Shown here: positions 44,043 to 52,080 of the stretch, piece by piece
Layout of the letters: each line of letters begins with the position of its first letter
Position numbering within the stretch: position 1 is the stretch's first letter
Assembly: GCA_021846325.1 (NCBI GenBank)
Contig: JAJZBX010000003.1
Span: 62,001 to 126,000, forward strand
Direction of reading: 5' to 3'
Source: Actinomycetes bacterium
GTDB taxonomy: Bacteria > Actinomycetota > Acidimicrobiia > Acidimicrobiales > RAAP-2
Length of the DNA stretch: 64,000 nt
Translations under genes and position numbers: made by a program
Notes under the pieces: generated by a model
The model's database searches: none
Seen by the model: the letters and a program-made list of their open reading frames with translations, nothing else
Told to the model about the DNA's origin: nothing

Positions 44043-44306
44043 GCTAATGCCGCTCCAAGGTGGACCCGACGAGAACGGGACTCATGAAGAGCCAAGTTGC
44101 GGCGAACGCACCAGGTCACCGAAGTGACGGACTTACCACAAGCCCGGTGGCCATCGAGCGGACCGTGAAGACTTAGCCGGGTCCCATGTTGTCCACGCGT
44201 GATGTTTGGTGTAATGCGCGCTGGCGAGTGGGAAAGGTAACGTTCACGAGCCCACTTGCGGCGACGGCGTGGTCGTCGATGATGTGCGCACCTCGTCCTC
44301 GCGGAC
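44043..44306. other. Convergent intergenic region between DUF429 and the prepilin peptidase
   Basis: 264 bases with lower coding character than the neighbours. It contains a small hairpin GTCAC-CGAA-GTGAC (44115-44128) and no reading frame with recognisable similarity on either strand. It must end the plus-strand transcript from the pilin/pilT region and the minus-strand peptidase transcript. Nothing here looks like a tRNA or insertion sequence. Confidence 0.4.
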
Positions 44307-45161
44307 TCACCAGTGCCACTGCAGATTCTGGAACGGCGCCAAGAGTTCTGGACCCGCGTAGATCGCCAGCGCCGCGCCGATCGCGAGAAAGACGCCGTAG
44401 GGAATCGGCTGACGTCGCTCGATCCGCCGGGCCGCGAGCAACGCGAGGCCGATGGCCGCGCCGAGGATGTTCGCGGCGAAGAAGCCAATCAACGCGTACC
44501 CGACGCCGAGCCAGCCGAGTCCGAGACCGAGCACCAGGGCGAGTCGCACGTCACCGAAACCCAGGGCGCGTGGGCTGGCGAGGTTGATGAGAAAGAAGAG
44601 TACGAACCAGGCGAGGGCGACGAGCGTGGCGACGCCGAGGCGGTGCCACGCGCCTTCGTACGCGGCGGCGCCGAGCAGCGCACCCGCGAGCAGGACGAGC
44701 GTGGCGTAGACGATGCGCTTGGGCAAGATGAGCAGTTCTGCGTCGATCACCGCGAGGGCGAAGAGCCCGGCGAACATGATGAGCAGCGCCGGCAGGTCCG
44801 CGCGGTAGCCGACGCGAGCCGCGCCACCGGCGAAGAGCAGCGCGGTCGAGGTCTCGACGAGCGGGTAGCGCAGCGCGATTGTCCCACCGCAGTGACGACA
44901 GTGCCCGCGCAGCAAGAGCCACGAGACGACGGGCACGTTGTCGCGCGGCGCGATCGGCTCGTTACAGTGCGGACAGGCCGATCGTGGCCGAAGGATCGAG
45001 CGCTGGCGCGGGACGCGATAGATCACGACGTTGAGGAACGAGCCGACGATGAGTCCGAGCAGCGCGCAGTAGACGATAAGCAGGCTCAACACGGCGCGCC
45101 TCCGGCGAGGGCCTCGGTGCAAATCAAATCTCGTCTTGCTCGATTTCGGCATCGCCGCCAT
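44307..45161 (-). CDS. pilD: Prepilin peptidase / N-methyltransferase PilD
   Basis: A 284-residue membrane enzyme that cleaves prepilin leaders and methylates the new N-terminus. The N-terminal domain has the zinc-binding pairs CPHC and CRHC, and the aspartyl protease residues are in AVIDAELLILP and GFGDVRLAL (both Asp present). About seven or eight membrane segments follow. The start may be ATG 45161, ATG 45152, or GTG 45092, where the conserved VGSFLNVVIYRVP region begins. It is divergent from the large ThiF fusion gene. Confidence 0.93.
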   Translation of the reverse strand: MAAMPKSSKTRFDLHRGPRRRRAVLSLLIVYCALLGLIVGSFLNVVIYRVPRQRSILRPRSACPHCNEPIAPRDNVPVVSWLLLRGHCRHCGGTIALRYPLVETSTALLFAGGAARVGYRADLPALLIMFAGLFALAVIDAELLILPKRIVYATLVLLAGALLGAAAYEGAWHRLGVATLVALAWFVLFFLINLASPRALGFGDVRLALVLGLGLGWLGVGYALIGFFAANILGAAIGLALLAARRIERRQPIPYGVFLAIGAALAIYAGPELLAPFQNLQWHW

Positions 45162-45328
45162 GCGGCAACGAGCTGCGAGAGTGAGTCGAGCACGCGCTAC
45201 GCCCTTTGCTTCGGCGGTGGATACACCAGTTTCACGAGTCGCCTCACTATAGTTCGAGGGGTAGGAGGACCCACGATAGATGGCTATTCGCGACGCGGTG
45301 GTTTTCCAGCCGACGGTGGAGAGGATTC

Positions 45329-48235
45329 ATGGTGGGTAGTACCTCGGGACACCGTTATCGCTTCGGCGCGAGTTACGTCGACCCCATCACGGGCGTGCGA
45401 TTCGAGGGCCATCACCCGCTCGAGCGGCCCGACCTATGGAAGATCTACCTCGACGAGGGCGAGGGCCAGTTCCGCCTTCGCGGCGTCGAGGTGGCGCTGC
45501 ACCGTCAGGAACTCGAGCAGGGCCGTGGCGTCTCGCTCTTCTTCCTCGGTTTCGGTGCGAACGATGAGGCGGTGTGCGGGGTCCGATTCCACGGGCCCCT
45601 CGAGAGTGCCTACCGGGCGCTGTTGCTCGAGGAGATGGCTGAGTCCGATGAGCTCGGTGACTTAGAGCGCCTCATCAGTGACCATATTCGTGGCGGCGTG
45701 ATCGAAGTGAAGGGGATGTGGTCCAAGGGCGCCGCGGCGACCGGGTTCCGCTTGGTCGCCGCGATCACTAGGTCGGTGACCCACGCGATGAACTGGCTCG
45801 GCGCGGACTTCGCGATCACCGCGGTCTCGGACAACCTCGTGCCAATCGGCTCACCGGGTGGCGCGCGACAGGTGGGCGAGCGGTGGGTGCCGTACCCCGA
45901 CGATCGCTACCGGACAGTGCCGGTCTGCTGGTACCGGGGTACGACGTACGAGTTGAGCGCGCCCGAACACCAGCGAGCCATGCGAATCGAGAGTGAACAG
46001 CTCGCTCGCGGCCCAGTGGTGGACGCTCCAACCGAGCTCGACGTCGCGTCGACCAGGACGCGCTCGTGGCAGCCGCTGGTACTCGACGTCACGAGGCGCA
46101 CTGATCGCGAGGTGCTGCAGGTACTTCGCGCGAATGACGCCATTCAGTTCGTCGATCGGCTTAGCGCCCAGCGTGATCAGCTGGGCGCCACGTTGCCCGC
46201 GCCGTCGTCGTCGTTGATCAAGGAGGAGTCGCGCTGGGTCTACTACCCGTGGCGTCGCGCCACGGTACGACTCCTCGGCCCACGTTCCTTCGCGTTCCTT
46301 CGCCTCGATCGGAACCGCAACAAGTTAACGCGCGAGGAGCAGGCCCGACTGCGGACGCTGCGTATCGGTGTCGTCGGCGTCAGCACGGGCAACAGTGTCG
46401 CGCACGTACTCGCGATGGAGGGGCTGGCCGGCGAGTTGCGCCTCGCCGATTTCGATACCGTCGACGTGTCGAACCTCAATCGCCTACCAGCCAGTGTCCT
46501 GGATCTCGGCGTGAACAAGGCCGTCGTCGGGGCCCGCCGTATCACCGAGACGGACCCCTACCTGCGAGTGGTGGCCTTCACCGAAGGGCTACGACCCGAC
46601 AATCTCGCGGAGTTTCTCGACGGGCTCGACGTCGTCATCGAAGAGTGCGACTCACTCGACATGAAGTTCCTGGTGCGCGAGGCTGCCCGCGAGCGACGCA
46701 TCCCGGTGATCATGGAGACGAGCGACCGTGGCATCTTGGACGTCGAGCGATTCGATCTCGAGCCAACTCGTCCGATCTTCCACGGCATCTTCGGCGACCT
46801 GGACGCGACCCGACTGGCCGGCCTGTCCACGCTCGAAAAGGGACCCTACGTGGCACGACTCGTCGGTCCGCGTGACGCGTCGTCGCGCGCGGCGGCCACG
46901 TTCCTCGAGGTCGGTCAGACCATCACCGGTTGGCCGCAGCTCGCGAGCGAGGTCTCTCTCGGCGCGGCCGCGGTCGCTACCGCCGTGCGACGGCTCGGCA
47001 CGACGGGTGACTTGCCGTCGGGTCGGGTGCGCATCGACGTTGAGGAGATCATCTCGTCGCTCGCCGAGGTCGAAATTGACGACCAGCGGGTGGCCGATCT
47101 CGCGAGCCCGCCACCGGTCGATGGTCCACTCGACGAGACCGAGCCGGTTACCTTCATCATCGACGCCGCTCGCCGAGCGCCTTCGGGCGGCAACATGCAG
47201 CCGTGGCGCTTCGAGGGTAACGACGACGAGGTCCGGTTCTATCTGGTGCCCGAGCGGACCTCGATCTGGGACGTCGAGCACCGCGGAGGCTACGTCGCCA
47301 TGGGCGCCGCCCTCTTCAACGCTCGAGTCGCCGCGGCGTCGATCAAGCAGCTCGGTCCGGTGCGCCTGTTCCCCGACGGTCCGCGCACCAGCCACGTGGC
47401 GACGCTGCTGCGTGGTCGTTCGCCCGACGCCGATGTGGCGCGACTCTTGCCCTACGTCGCCACGCGGGCGACCAACCGGCGAATCGGCCAGCCGGTACCC
47501 CTGGATGATGCCTCGCTGGAGCTGTTGGACCACGCGGTGGAACGCGAAGGGGCGAAGCTGATCGTGGTCAGCGACCGGTCGAAGCTCAGTGTGGGGGCGG
47601 ACCTCATCGCGCGAGCCGATCGACTGCGCTACATCATCCCCGATGTCCACGCGACGATGCGCGACGAGTTGCGCTGGCCCGGTGAGGACACGCTGGACGA
47701 GGGACTCGACGTCCGCACCCTGGAGTTGGGCGACCACGTCGTCACGGGCATTGACCTGCTCGCGCGCAGCGACGTCATGGGTCACCTCGCGGACTGGCGC
47801 GCCGGCAACGCGCTCGGCGCCCCGTCGAAGTACGCCGTCGAGTCAAGTTCGGCGTTGGCCGCGATCACGATTCCGCGGGCCGAACCGGCGTGGTACGTTC
47901 GCGCTGGTGCGGCCCTCGAGCGGTTCTGGCTGAACGCGCAGCGACTGGGCATCGCCGTGCAGCCGATGGTTCCGCTCACGCTGTACGCAACCAGCGAGGC
48001 CGAGATGCTCACCTTTGGGGGCGAGCGGTACCTCGATGAACTGGTGCGTCAGGCCGATGAACAGCGTGACTATTGGGAACTGGCCGACGGTGAGACCGTG
48101 GCGATGGTCGTTCGTCTCTTCCACGGGGCCGCGCCGAGCGTGCACAGCAGTCGACTGGCCCTGACTGAAGTCTTCAGTCGTGACCAAGCGTCCCCGATTC
48201 CCGCCGAGGCCACCGTGGCGGTGTTTGAGCCGTAG
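45329..48235 (+). CDS. Rv1355c/MoeY-like protein: acyltransferase-like, ThiF/E1-like and nitroreductase domains
   Basis: A 968-residue multidomain protein. ATG 45329 has GGAGAGG just upstream. Residues about 1-250 form a region (GFGANDEAVCGVRFHGPLES, EVKGMWSKGAAATGFRLVAA, WLGADFAITAVSDN, YRTVPVCWYRG) whose pattern recalls GNAT-fold acyl-amino-acid/autoinducer synthases; this is inference. Residues about 345-580 are an E1/ThiF fold (IGVVGVSTGNSVAH, LADFDTVDVSNLNRLP) without the CxxC zinc pairs. Residues about 605-960 are a nitroreductase (ARRAPSGGNMQPWRF, FMN contacts; ATRATNRRIGQPV). Mycobacterial Rv1355c (MoeY) has ThiF and nitroreductase and also neighbours a GGDEF-EAL gene. The reaction is unknown. 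Confidence 0.85.
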   Translation: MVGSTSGHRYRFGASYVDPITGVRFEGHHPLERPDLWKIYLDEGEGQFRLRGVEVALHRQELEQGRGVSLFFLGFGANDEAVCGVRFHGPLESAYRALLLEEMAESDELGDLERLISDHIRGGVIEVKGMWSKGAAATGFRLVAAITRSVTHAMNWLGADFAITAVSDNLVPIGSPGGARQVGERWVPYPDDRYRTVPVCWYRGTTYELSAPEHQRAMRIESEQLARGPVVDAPTELDVASTRTRSWQPLVLDVTRRTDREVLQVLRANDAIQFVDRLSAQRDQLGATLPAPSSSLIKEESRWVYYPWRRATVRLLGPRSFAFLRLDRNRNKLTREEQARLRTLRIGVVGVSTGNSVAHVLAMEGLAGELRLADFDTVDVSNLNRLPASVLDLGVNKAVVGARRITETDPYLRVVAFTEGLRPDNLAEFLDGLDVVIEECDSLDMKFLVREAARERRIPVIMETSDRGILDVERFDLEPTRPIFHGIFGDLDATRLAGLSTLEKGPYVARLVGPRDASSRAAATFLEVGQTITGWPQLASEVSLGAAAVATAVRRLGTTGDLPSGRVRIDVEEIISSLAEVEIDDQRVADLASPPPVDGPLDETEPVTFIIDAARRAPSGGNMQPWRFEGNDDEVRFYLVPERTSIWDVEHRGGYVAMGAALFNARVAAASIKQLGPVRLFPDGPRTSHVATLLRGRSPDADVARLLPYVATRATNRRIGQPVPLDDASLELLDHAVEREGAKLIVVSDRSKLSVGADLIARADRLRYIIPDVHATMRDELRWPGEDTLDEGLDVRTLELGDHVVTGIDLLARSDVMGHLADWRAGNALGAPSKYAVESSSALAAITIPRAEPAWYVRAGAALERFWLNAQRLGIAVQPMVPLTLYATSEAEMLTFGGERYLDELVRQADEQRDYWELADGETVAMVVRLFHGAAPSVHSSRLALTEVFSRDQASPIPAEATVAVFEP

Positions 48236-48361
48236 TTCGCGGGAACATCTCAACGGTTGGGAAAGGAAATTGGGCCCGAAAGACCGCGTAGAAAGTACCT
48301 CTTTACCGCGCAAGTCTGGACTGATAGTTTAGTTTCCTAGCCCACCGAAGGTAGAGCACGC
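48236..48361. other. Leader region of the cyclic-di-GMP gene cluster
   Basis: 126 bases between the ThiF-nitroreductase fusion and the GGDEF-EAL gene. A+T-rich GATAGTTTAGTTTCC lies about 48321-48335 and may include a -10 element. GAAGGTAGAG precedes GTG 48362. I looked for a cyclic-di-GMP riboswitch and saw no convincing fold. Confidence 0.4.
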
Positions 48362-50665
48362 GTGCCCGACAAAAATCCTCTTCACCGGCTGAGTGCGCGC
48401 GGCGAAACGCGTCTTGTCTTCGACACGCTGCGCCAGGTCATACCGGGTACCGAGGTCATTTGCATATTCGTCAATGGGGGCCAGTCTTCGCACGTCGAGC
48501 CGCTCGAAACATTCGCAACCGCGACCGGTGAGGGCGCGCTCGAGACAATCCAGGCTCGGGTCGGTCAGTGGTTCGAGTCAGGGTCATCCACGTCGTCGTT
48601 CTCGCTGTCGATTGACGGTGTGGAGTGGGGCGTGCTCGCCGAACCGATACGAGTCGAGATCGACGCGGCCGTCGGTGCACTCGTTGTCGCGCGCCAGGGC
48701 AAGGCGTGGTCCAAGCGCGAGCGCGCGTTGAGCCGTACCTTCGCCGACCTGCTGAGTCACGTCACCTCGCTGAACGTTCGCGAGGGCGTGCTGCGCCACC
48801 AGCAGCGACTGGACGAGCTCGTGAGCAGTGTCGCCGTCAAGCTGATGTCGGGCTCGTCACAGAACCGCCGCGAGCTCCTCGACTGGACGACGCGCGAACT
48901 CGCGATGTTCCTCGGCAGTGACGTCGCCTTCTTGCGTCGTCACGACCACGCGCGAGGGCTCAGTATCTTTGAGGCGTCGTGGCCGGTGCGTGACGAGATC
49001 CCCGACCCCGATCCACTCGGCGAAGTGCCCTTCGACGCCGACCCAATCTTCGAGGCCCTGTGGAGTCTGAAGGAGCCGTACTTGACGGGGGCACAAGACG
49101 CCACCGACGAGTTCGTCGATCGCGTGGAGCGCGCGACCGAGGGCCTCACCCCGATCACCGGGGCGGCCGTGCCGTTGATGATGGGCGACGTGACCTGGGG
49201 CGTGCTCGGCTTCATGTACAACGAACCCCAGCAGTGGTCCCAGGGCGAGGTGAACGCCCTGCAGGCGGTCGCGGCCATGATCGTGCACCTGCAGGCTCGC
49301 ATTGACGCCGAAGAGCGCATCGTCCACAATGCGAACCACGACGAGCTGACGGGCCTGCCCAACCGGCGGGCCCTGATTGAGGAGCTGAACCGCCGTCTGA
49401 GCAACCACCGCGACGTCGCGGTGATGCTCATCGACCTTGACCGCTTCAAGATCATGAACGACTACCTGGGTCACGCGAACGGTGACCGGCTCCTGATCAC
49501 CATGGCCGACCGCATTCGCACGAGCATCCGCACCGGCGACTTCGCCGCCCGCCTTGGCGGCGACGAGTTCGTCTTCCTCGTTGACCGTGCGCACAGTGAG
49601 ATGGAGGCGCTGGCCAGCGCGTACCGCATTCTCGAGGTCATCGCCAAGCCAGTCGAGATCAGCGGCCAGACGATGAACCACACCGCGAGCGTCGGCATCG
49701 TCCTCGCCCAGCCGGGCCTCAACGGCGTGGAGATGCTGAGTCGCGCCGACGTCGCGATGTACACCGCCAAGACCCGCGGACGCAACCGGGCGATCGTCTT
49801 CGACGGTGATCTGCACTCGGCGGTTGACGAGCGATCACAGATGGAGCTGATGCTGCGCGAGGCCATCGACACCGGCGGCCTGCGATTGCACTTCCAGCCC
49901 GAGGTCGATCTCACCAGTGGAAAGTTGCTCGCCGTCGAGTCGCTCGTGCGCTGGCAGCACCCGACTCGCGGTCTGCTCGCCGCGTCGGAGTTCATTACGG
50001 TCGCCGAGGAGACGGGACTCGTGACCAACCTCGGTCGATGGGTCTTTGCCGAGGCCTGTCGTCAACTCGGTCTCTGGCAACGCGACTATCCCGCCTTGGA
50101 GTTCGTCGTGCGAGTCAATATGTCGCCGGCCGACTTCAAGATGGGTGACCTCGTGGAGTTCGTCGAAGGATGCCTGGCGCGCTACGGCGTGCCCGGTCGT
50201 CGGTTGTGCGTAGAGATCACCGAGTACGCGGTGGTCGACGATCCCGAACAGACCGCTCGGATACTGCGGGGCTTTCGTGCGCTCGGCGTCGAGATCGCGC
50301 TCGATGACTTCGGCACCGGCTTCGCCTCGATGACCGAGTTGAAGAATCTCCCGGTCGACTTCTTGAAGCTCGACATGAGTTTCGTGCGCGGCGTCGCGCG
50401 GGATCCGTTCGACCGCGCCATTGTCGACGCCATCATCCGACTCGGTCGGGCGCTCGGCAAGGAGATCATCGCCGAGGGCGTCGAGTCGACCGAGATCGTG
50501 TCGGGGCTGCTTGAACTGGGCTGTCACCGCGGGCAGGGGTATTTGATATCCAAGCCGGTCGCGGCCGAAGGGCTTGCTGGTCTGCTGGGCGATGGGGCGA
50601 CGTTGCGGTCGCTCCTGAGCGTCGCCCCCGCCGCCGATGTTTCGTGGGAGGATCGGCGGTGGTGA
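48362..50665 (+). CDS. GAF-GGDEF-EAL cyclic-di-GMP turnover protein
   Basis: A 767-residue soluble protein. A first ~150 residues and a GAF-type domain (about 165-315, ending MIVHLQARIDAEERIVHNAN) precede a diguanylate cyclase domain with intact GGDEF (residues 399-403) and an inhibitory I-site RTGD just before it. The EAL domain has ESL at E526, NMSPADF, LDDFGTGF, the catalytic Lys in FLKLDMSF, AEGVES and QGYLISKP, all metal and base residues present. Both activities look possible. The domain order and neighbour match mycobacterial Rv1354c beside Rv1355c. GTG start. Confidence 0.93.
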   Translation: MPDKNPLHRLSARGETRLVFDTLRQVIPGTEVICIFVNGGQSSHVEPLETFATATGEGALETIQARVGQWFESGSSTSSFSLSIDGVEWGVLAEPIRVEIDAAVGALVVARQGKAWSKRERALSRTFADLLSHVTSLNVREGVLRHQQRLDELVSSVAVKLMSGSSQNRRELLDWTTRELAMFLGSDVAFLRRHDHARGLSIFEASWPVRDEIPDPDPLGEVPFDADPIFEALWSLKEPYLTGAQDATDEFVDRVERATEGLTPITGAAVPLMMGDVTWGVLGFMYNEPQQWSQGEVNALQAVAAMIVHLQARIDAEERIVHNANHDELTGLPNRRALIEELNRRLSNHRDVAVMLIDLDRFKIMNDYLGHANGDRLLITMADRIRTSIRTGDFAARLGGDEFVFLVDRAHSEMEALASAYRILEVIAKPVEISGQTMNHTASVGIVLAQPGLNGVEMLSRADVAMYTAKTRGRNRAIVFDGDLHSAVDERSQMELMLREAIDTGGLRLHFQPEVDLTSGKLLAVESLVRWQHPTRGLLAASEFITVAEETGLVTNLGRWVFAEACRQLGLWQRDYPALEFVVRVNMSPADFKMGDLVEFVEGCLARYGVPGRRLCVEITEYAVVDDPEQTARILRGFRALGVEIALDDFGTGFASMTELKNLPVDFLKLDMSFVRGVARDPFDRAIVDAIIRLGRALGKEIIAEGVESTEIVSGLLELGCHRGQGYLISKPVAAEGLAGLLGDGATLRSLLSVAPAADVSWEDRRW

Positions 50666-51477
50666 ACTCGCTCGACAGCGACCAACTCGATCACGTGCTG
50701 AACGAATCGAGTTATGAGCCGTGGCTCTTTCAAACGATGATCGTGGAACTGGCCGAGGGTGAGCTCGGGATCGGGTTCATCTACTCGTTGCTCGACCAAC
50801 TGGCCAACCGTCACGGACTGCGCGACGTGGTCGTCGTGTTGAGTCACGAGTCATTCGGTACCCAGAGTTTTCGCCTCGGAGGCCGGGCGGTGCCCGCGGC
50901 GATGGCCGCTCGGCTCGGGGACAGCGCCGGCGTGCACTGCGAGCCGGACGTCGTGCCCGCCTACGAGGCCGACGCCGTTCGCACGGCGTGCCAACTGGCG
51001 CTGTCGCTGCACCTCGCGCGCTTCAGCGCGGGCCACGATCCGCTGACCAACGTTGCCAATCGGCGAAACTTTGACTCAGCCCTGCAGGTCGCCGCCGCGC
51101 GAAGCGCCCGCTACGGGTGGTCCTTTACACTGCTGCTGCTGGACCTCAACGACTTCAAGTCGGTCAACGACCGCGGCGGTCACGCCTTCGGCGACTACCT
51201 GCTGCGCCAGTTTGGCTTCGCGCTGCGACGTTCGGTGCGCAACGGCGACACCGCGGCCCGACTCGGCGGTGATGAGTTCGCCGTCATTCTCTCTAACGCC
51301 GAGGGCGTCGAGGCTGCCGGCTTCGTGGAGCGCCTGCGACTGCAGTTGAAGTCGACCGACGATCTGGTGGAGTTCACCGTGGGCGTGGCGTCCTCGCCGC
51401 GCGACTCGAGCGACCCGGCCGAGTTGTACCGCATCGCTGACGCCCGACTCTACGAGAAGAAGGGGATACGCCACTGA
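50659..51477 (+). CDS. Diguanylate cyclase (GGDEF)
   Basis: A ~272-residue protein with an N-terminal sensory region of about 110 residues that I do not recognise (no membrane helix) and a GGDEF domain with intact GGDEF (residues 203-207), I-site RNGD and substrate motifs FTLLLLDLNDFKSVND. GTG 50659 follows GGGAGG and overlaps the previous stop by seven bases; GTG 50644 and 50662 are alternatives. It should make cyclic-di-GMP. The stop overlaps the next start by one base. Confidence 0.9.
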   Translation: MVNSLDSDQLDHVLNESSYEPWLFQTMIVELAEGELGIGFIYSLLDQLANRHGLRDVVVVLSHESFGTQSFRLGGRAVPAAMAARLGDSAGVHCEPDVVPAYEADAVRTACQLALSLHLARFSAGHDPLTNVANRRNFDSALQVAAARSARYGWSFTLLLLDLNDFKSVNDRGGHAFGDYLLRQFGFALRRSVRNGDTAARLGGDEFAVILSNAEGVEAAGFVERLRLQLKSTDDLVEFTVGVASSPRDSSDPAELYRIADARLYEKKGIRH

Positions 51478-52070
51478 TGACTGCGCGGATCGAAGAAGAC
51501 TTTGAACTCGAGCTGCGAAGTCTGCCGGGCGTGTTGAACGTGTCGGTGGCTCGTAGCGAGAGCGGTAGCGTTGACGTGGTGACGCTGCTCGTCTACGGGC
51601 TCAACACCACCGAGACGCACGCCGTCGCCTCCCAGATCGCGAGCCTCTACTTCCCCGAGGCCAAGATCGTCGTTGAAGACGCCAACAACGTCTTGACCCC
51701 GAACGCGATCGAGACGGCTCGAGTGATGCTCACGCGAGCGACGTGTGACGAGGCGACCGGCGCGTGCGAGGTCGAGCTCAACCATCGTGGTCGAAGCGGG
51801 ACCGGGCGCTCCCAGAGCGGCCCGCTGATTGGCGGCGCGGAGGCGACCCTGCTCGCGCTGCGCGAGCTCGGCTATGACGTGCCGTTCTCGCTCGCCTCGG
51901 TGACTAACGTTCCGGCGTCCAAGAACTGGCCGGTCATCGTGACGATGCGGGCCAACGCCGACGGCGCCGAGCGCTACGGCATCGCCCAGTGCGACGCGGA
52001 CGTGGTGGCCGCGGCCAAGGCGACGCTGGACGCCCTCAACCGCTTCCCGATGGCCCAGCGGACCCGCTAG
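51477..52070 (+). CDS. Hypothetical protein with ACT-like and LeuA-regulatory-like halves
   Basis: A 197-residue soluble protein coupled to the diguanylate cyclase by a one-base overlap. The N-terminal half (LPGVLNVSVARSESGSVDVV) has an ACT-like beta-alpha-beta look; the C-terminal half (GRSQSGPLIGGAEATLLALRELGYD ... YGIAQCDADVVAAAKATLDALNRF) resembles the allosteric (dimerisation) domain of 2-isopropylmalate synthase. Neither likeness is certain. If right, it is a free-standing ligand-sensing protein in a cyclic-di-GMP operon. I do not assign a function. Confidence 0.65.
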   Translation: MTARIEEDFELELRSLPGVLNVSVARSESGSVDVVTLLVYGLNTTETHAVASQIASLYFPEAKIVVEDANNVLTPNAIETARVMLTRATCDEATGACEVELNHRGRSGTGRSQSGPLIGGAEATLLALRELGYDVPFSLASVTNVPASKNWPVIVTMRANADGAERYGIAQCDADVVAAAKATLDALNRFPMAQRTR

Positions 52071-52080
52071 TACGCCTCGC

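Noticed and set aside
44043-44306. Decayed insertion sequence or tRNA in the gap after DUF429
   Set aside because: No terminal inverted repeats, transposase remnants or cloverleaf were visible.
35335-45161. Full type IV pilus system including PilM/N/O/Q
   Set aside because: No gene in the window encodes PilM, PilN, PilO or a secretin; only the motors, platform, pilins and peptidase are present.
48236-48361. Cyclic-di-GMP riboswitch before the GGDEF-EAL gene
   Set aside because: I could not find the conserved tetraloop/receptor pattern or paired stems by eye.
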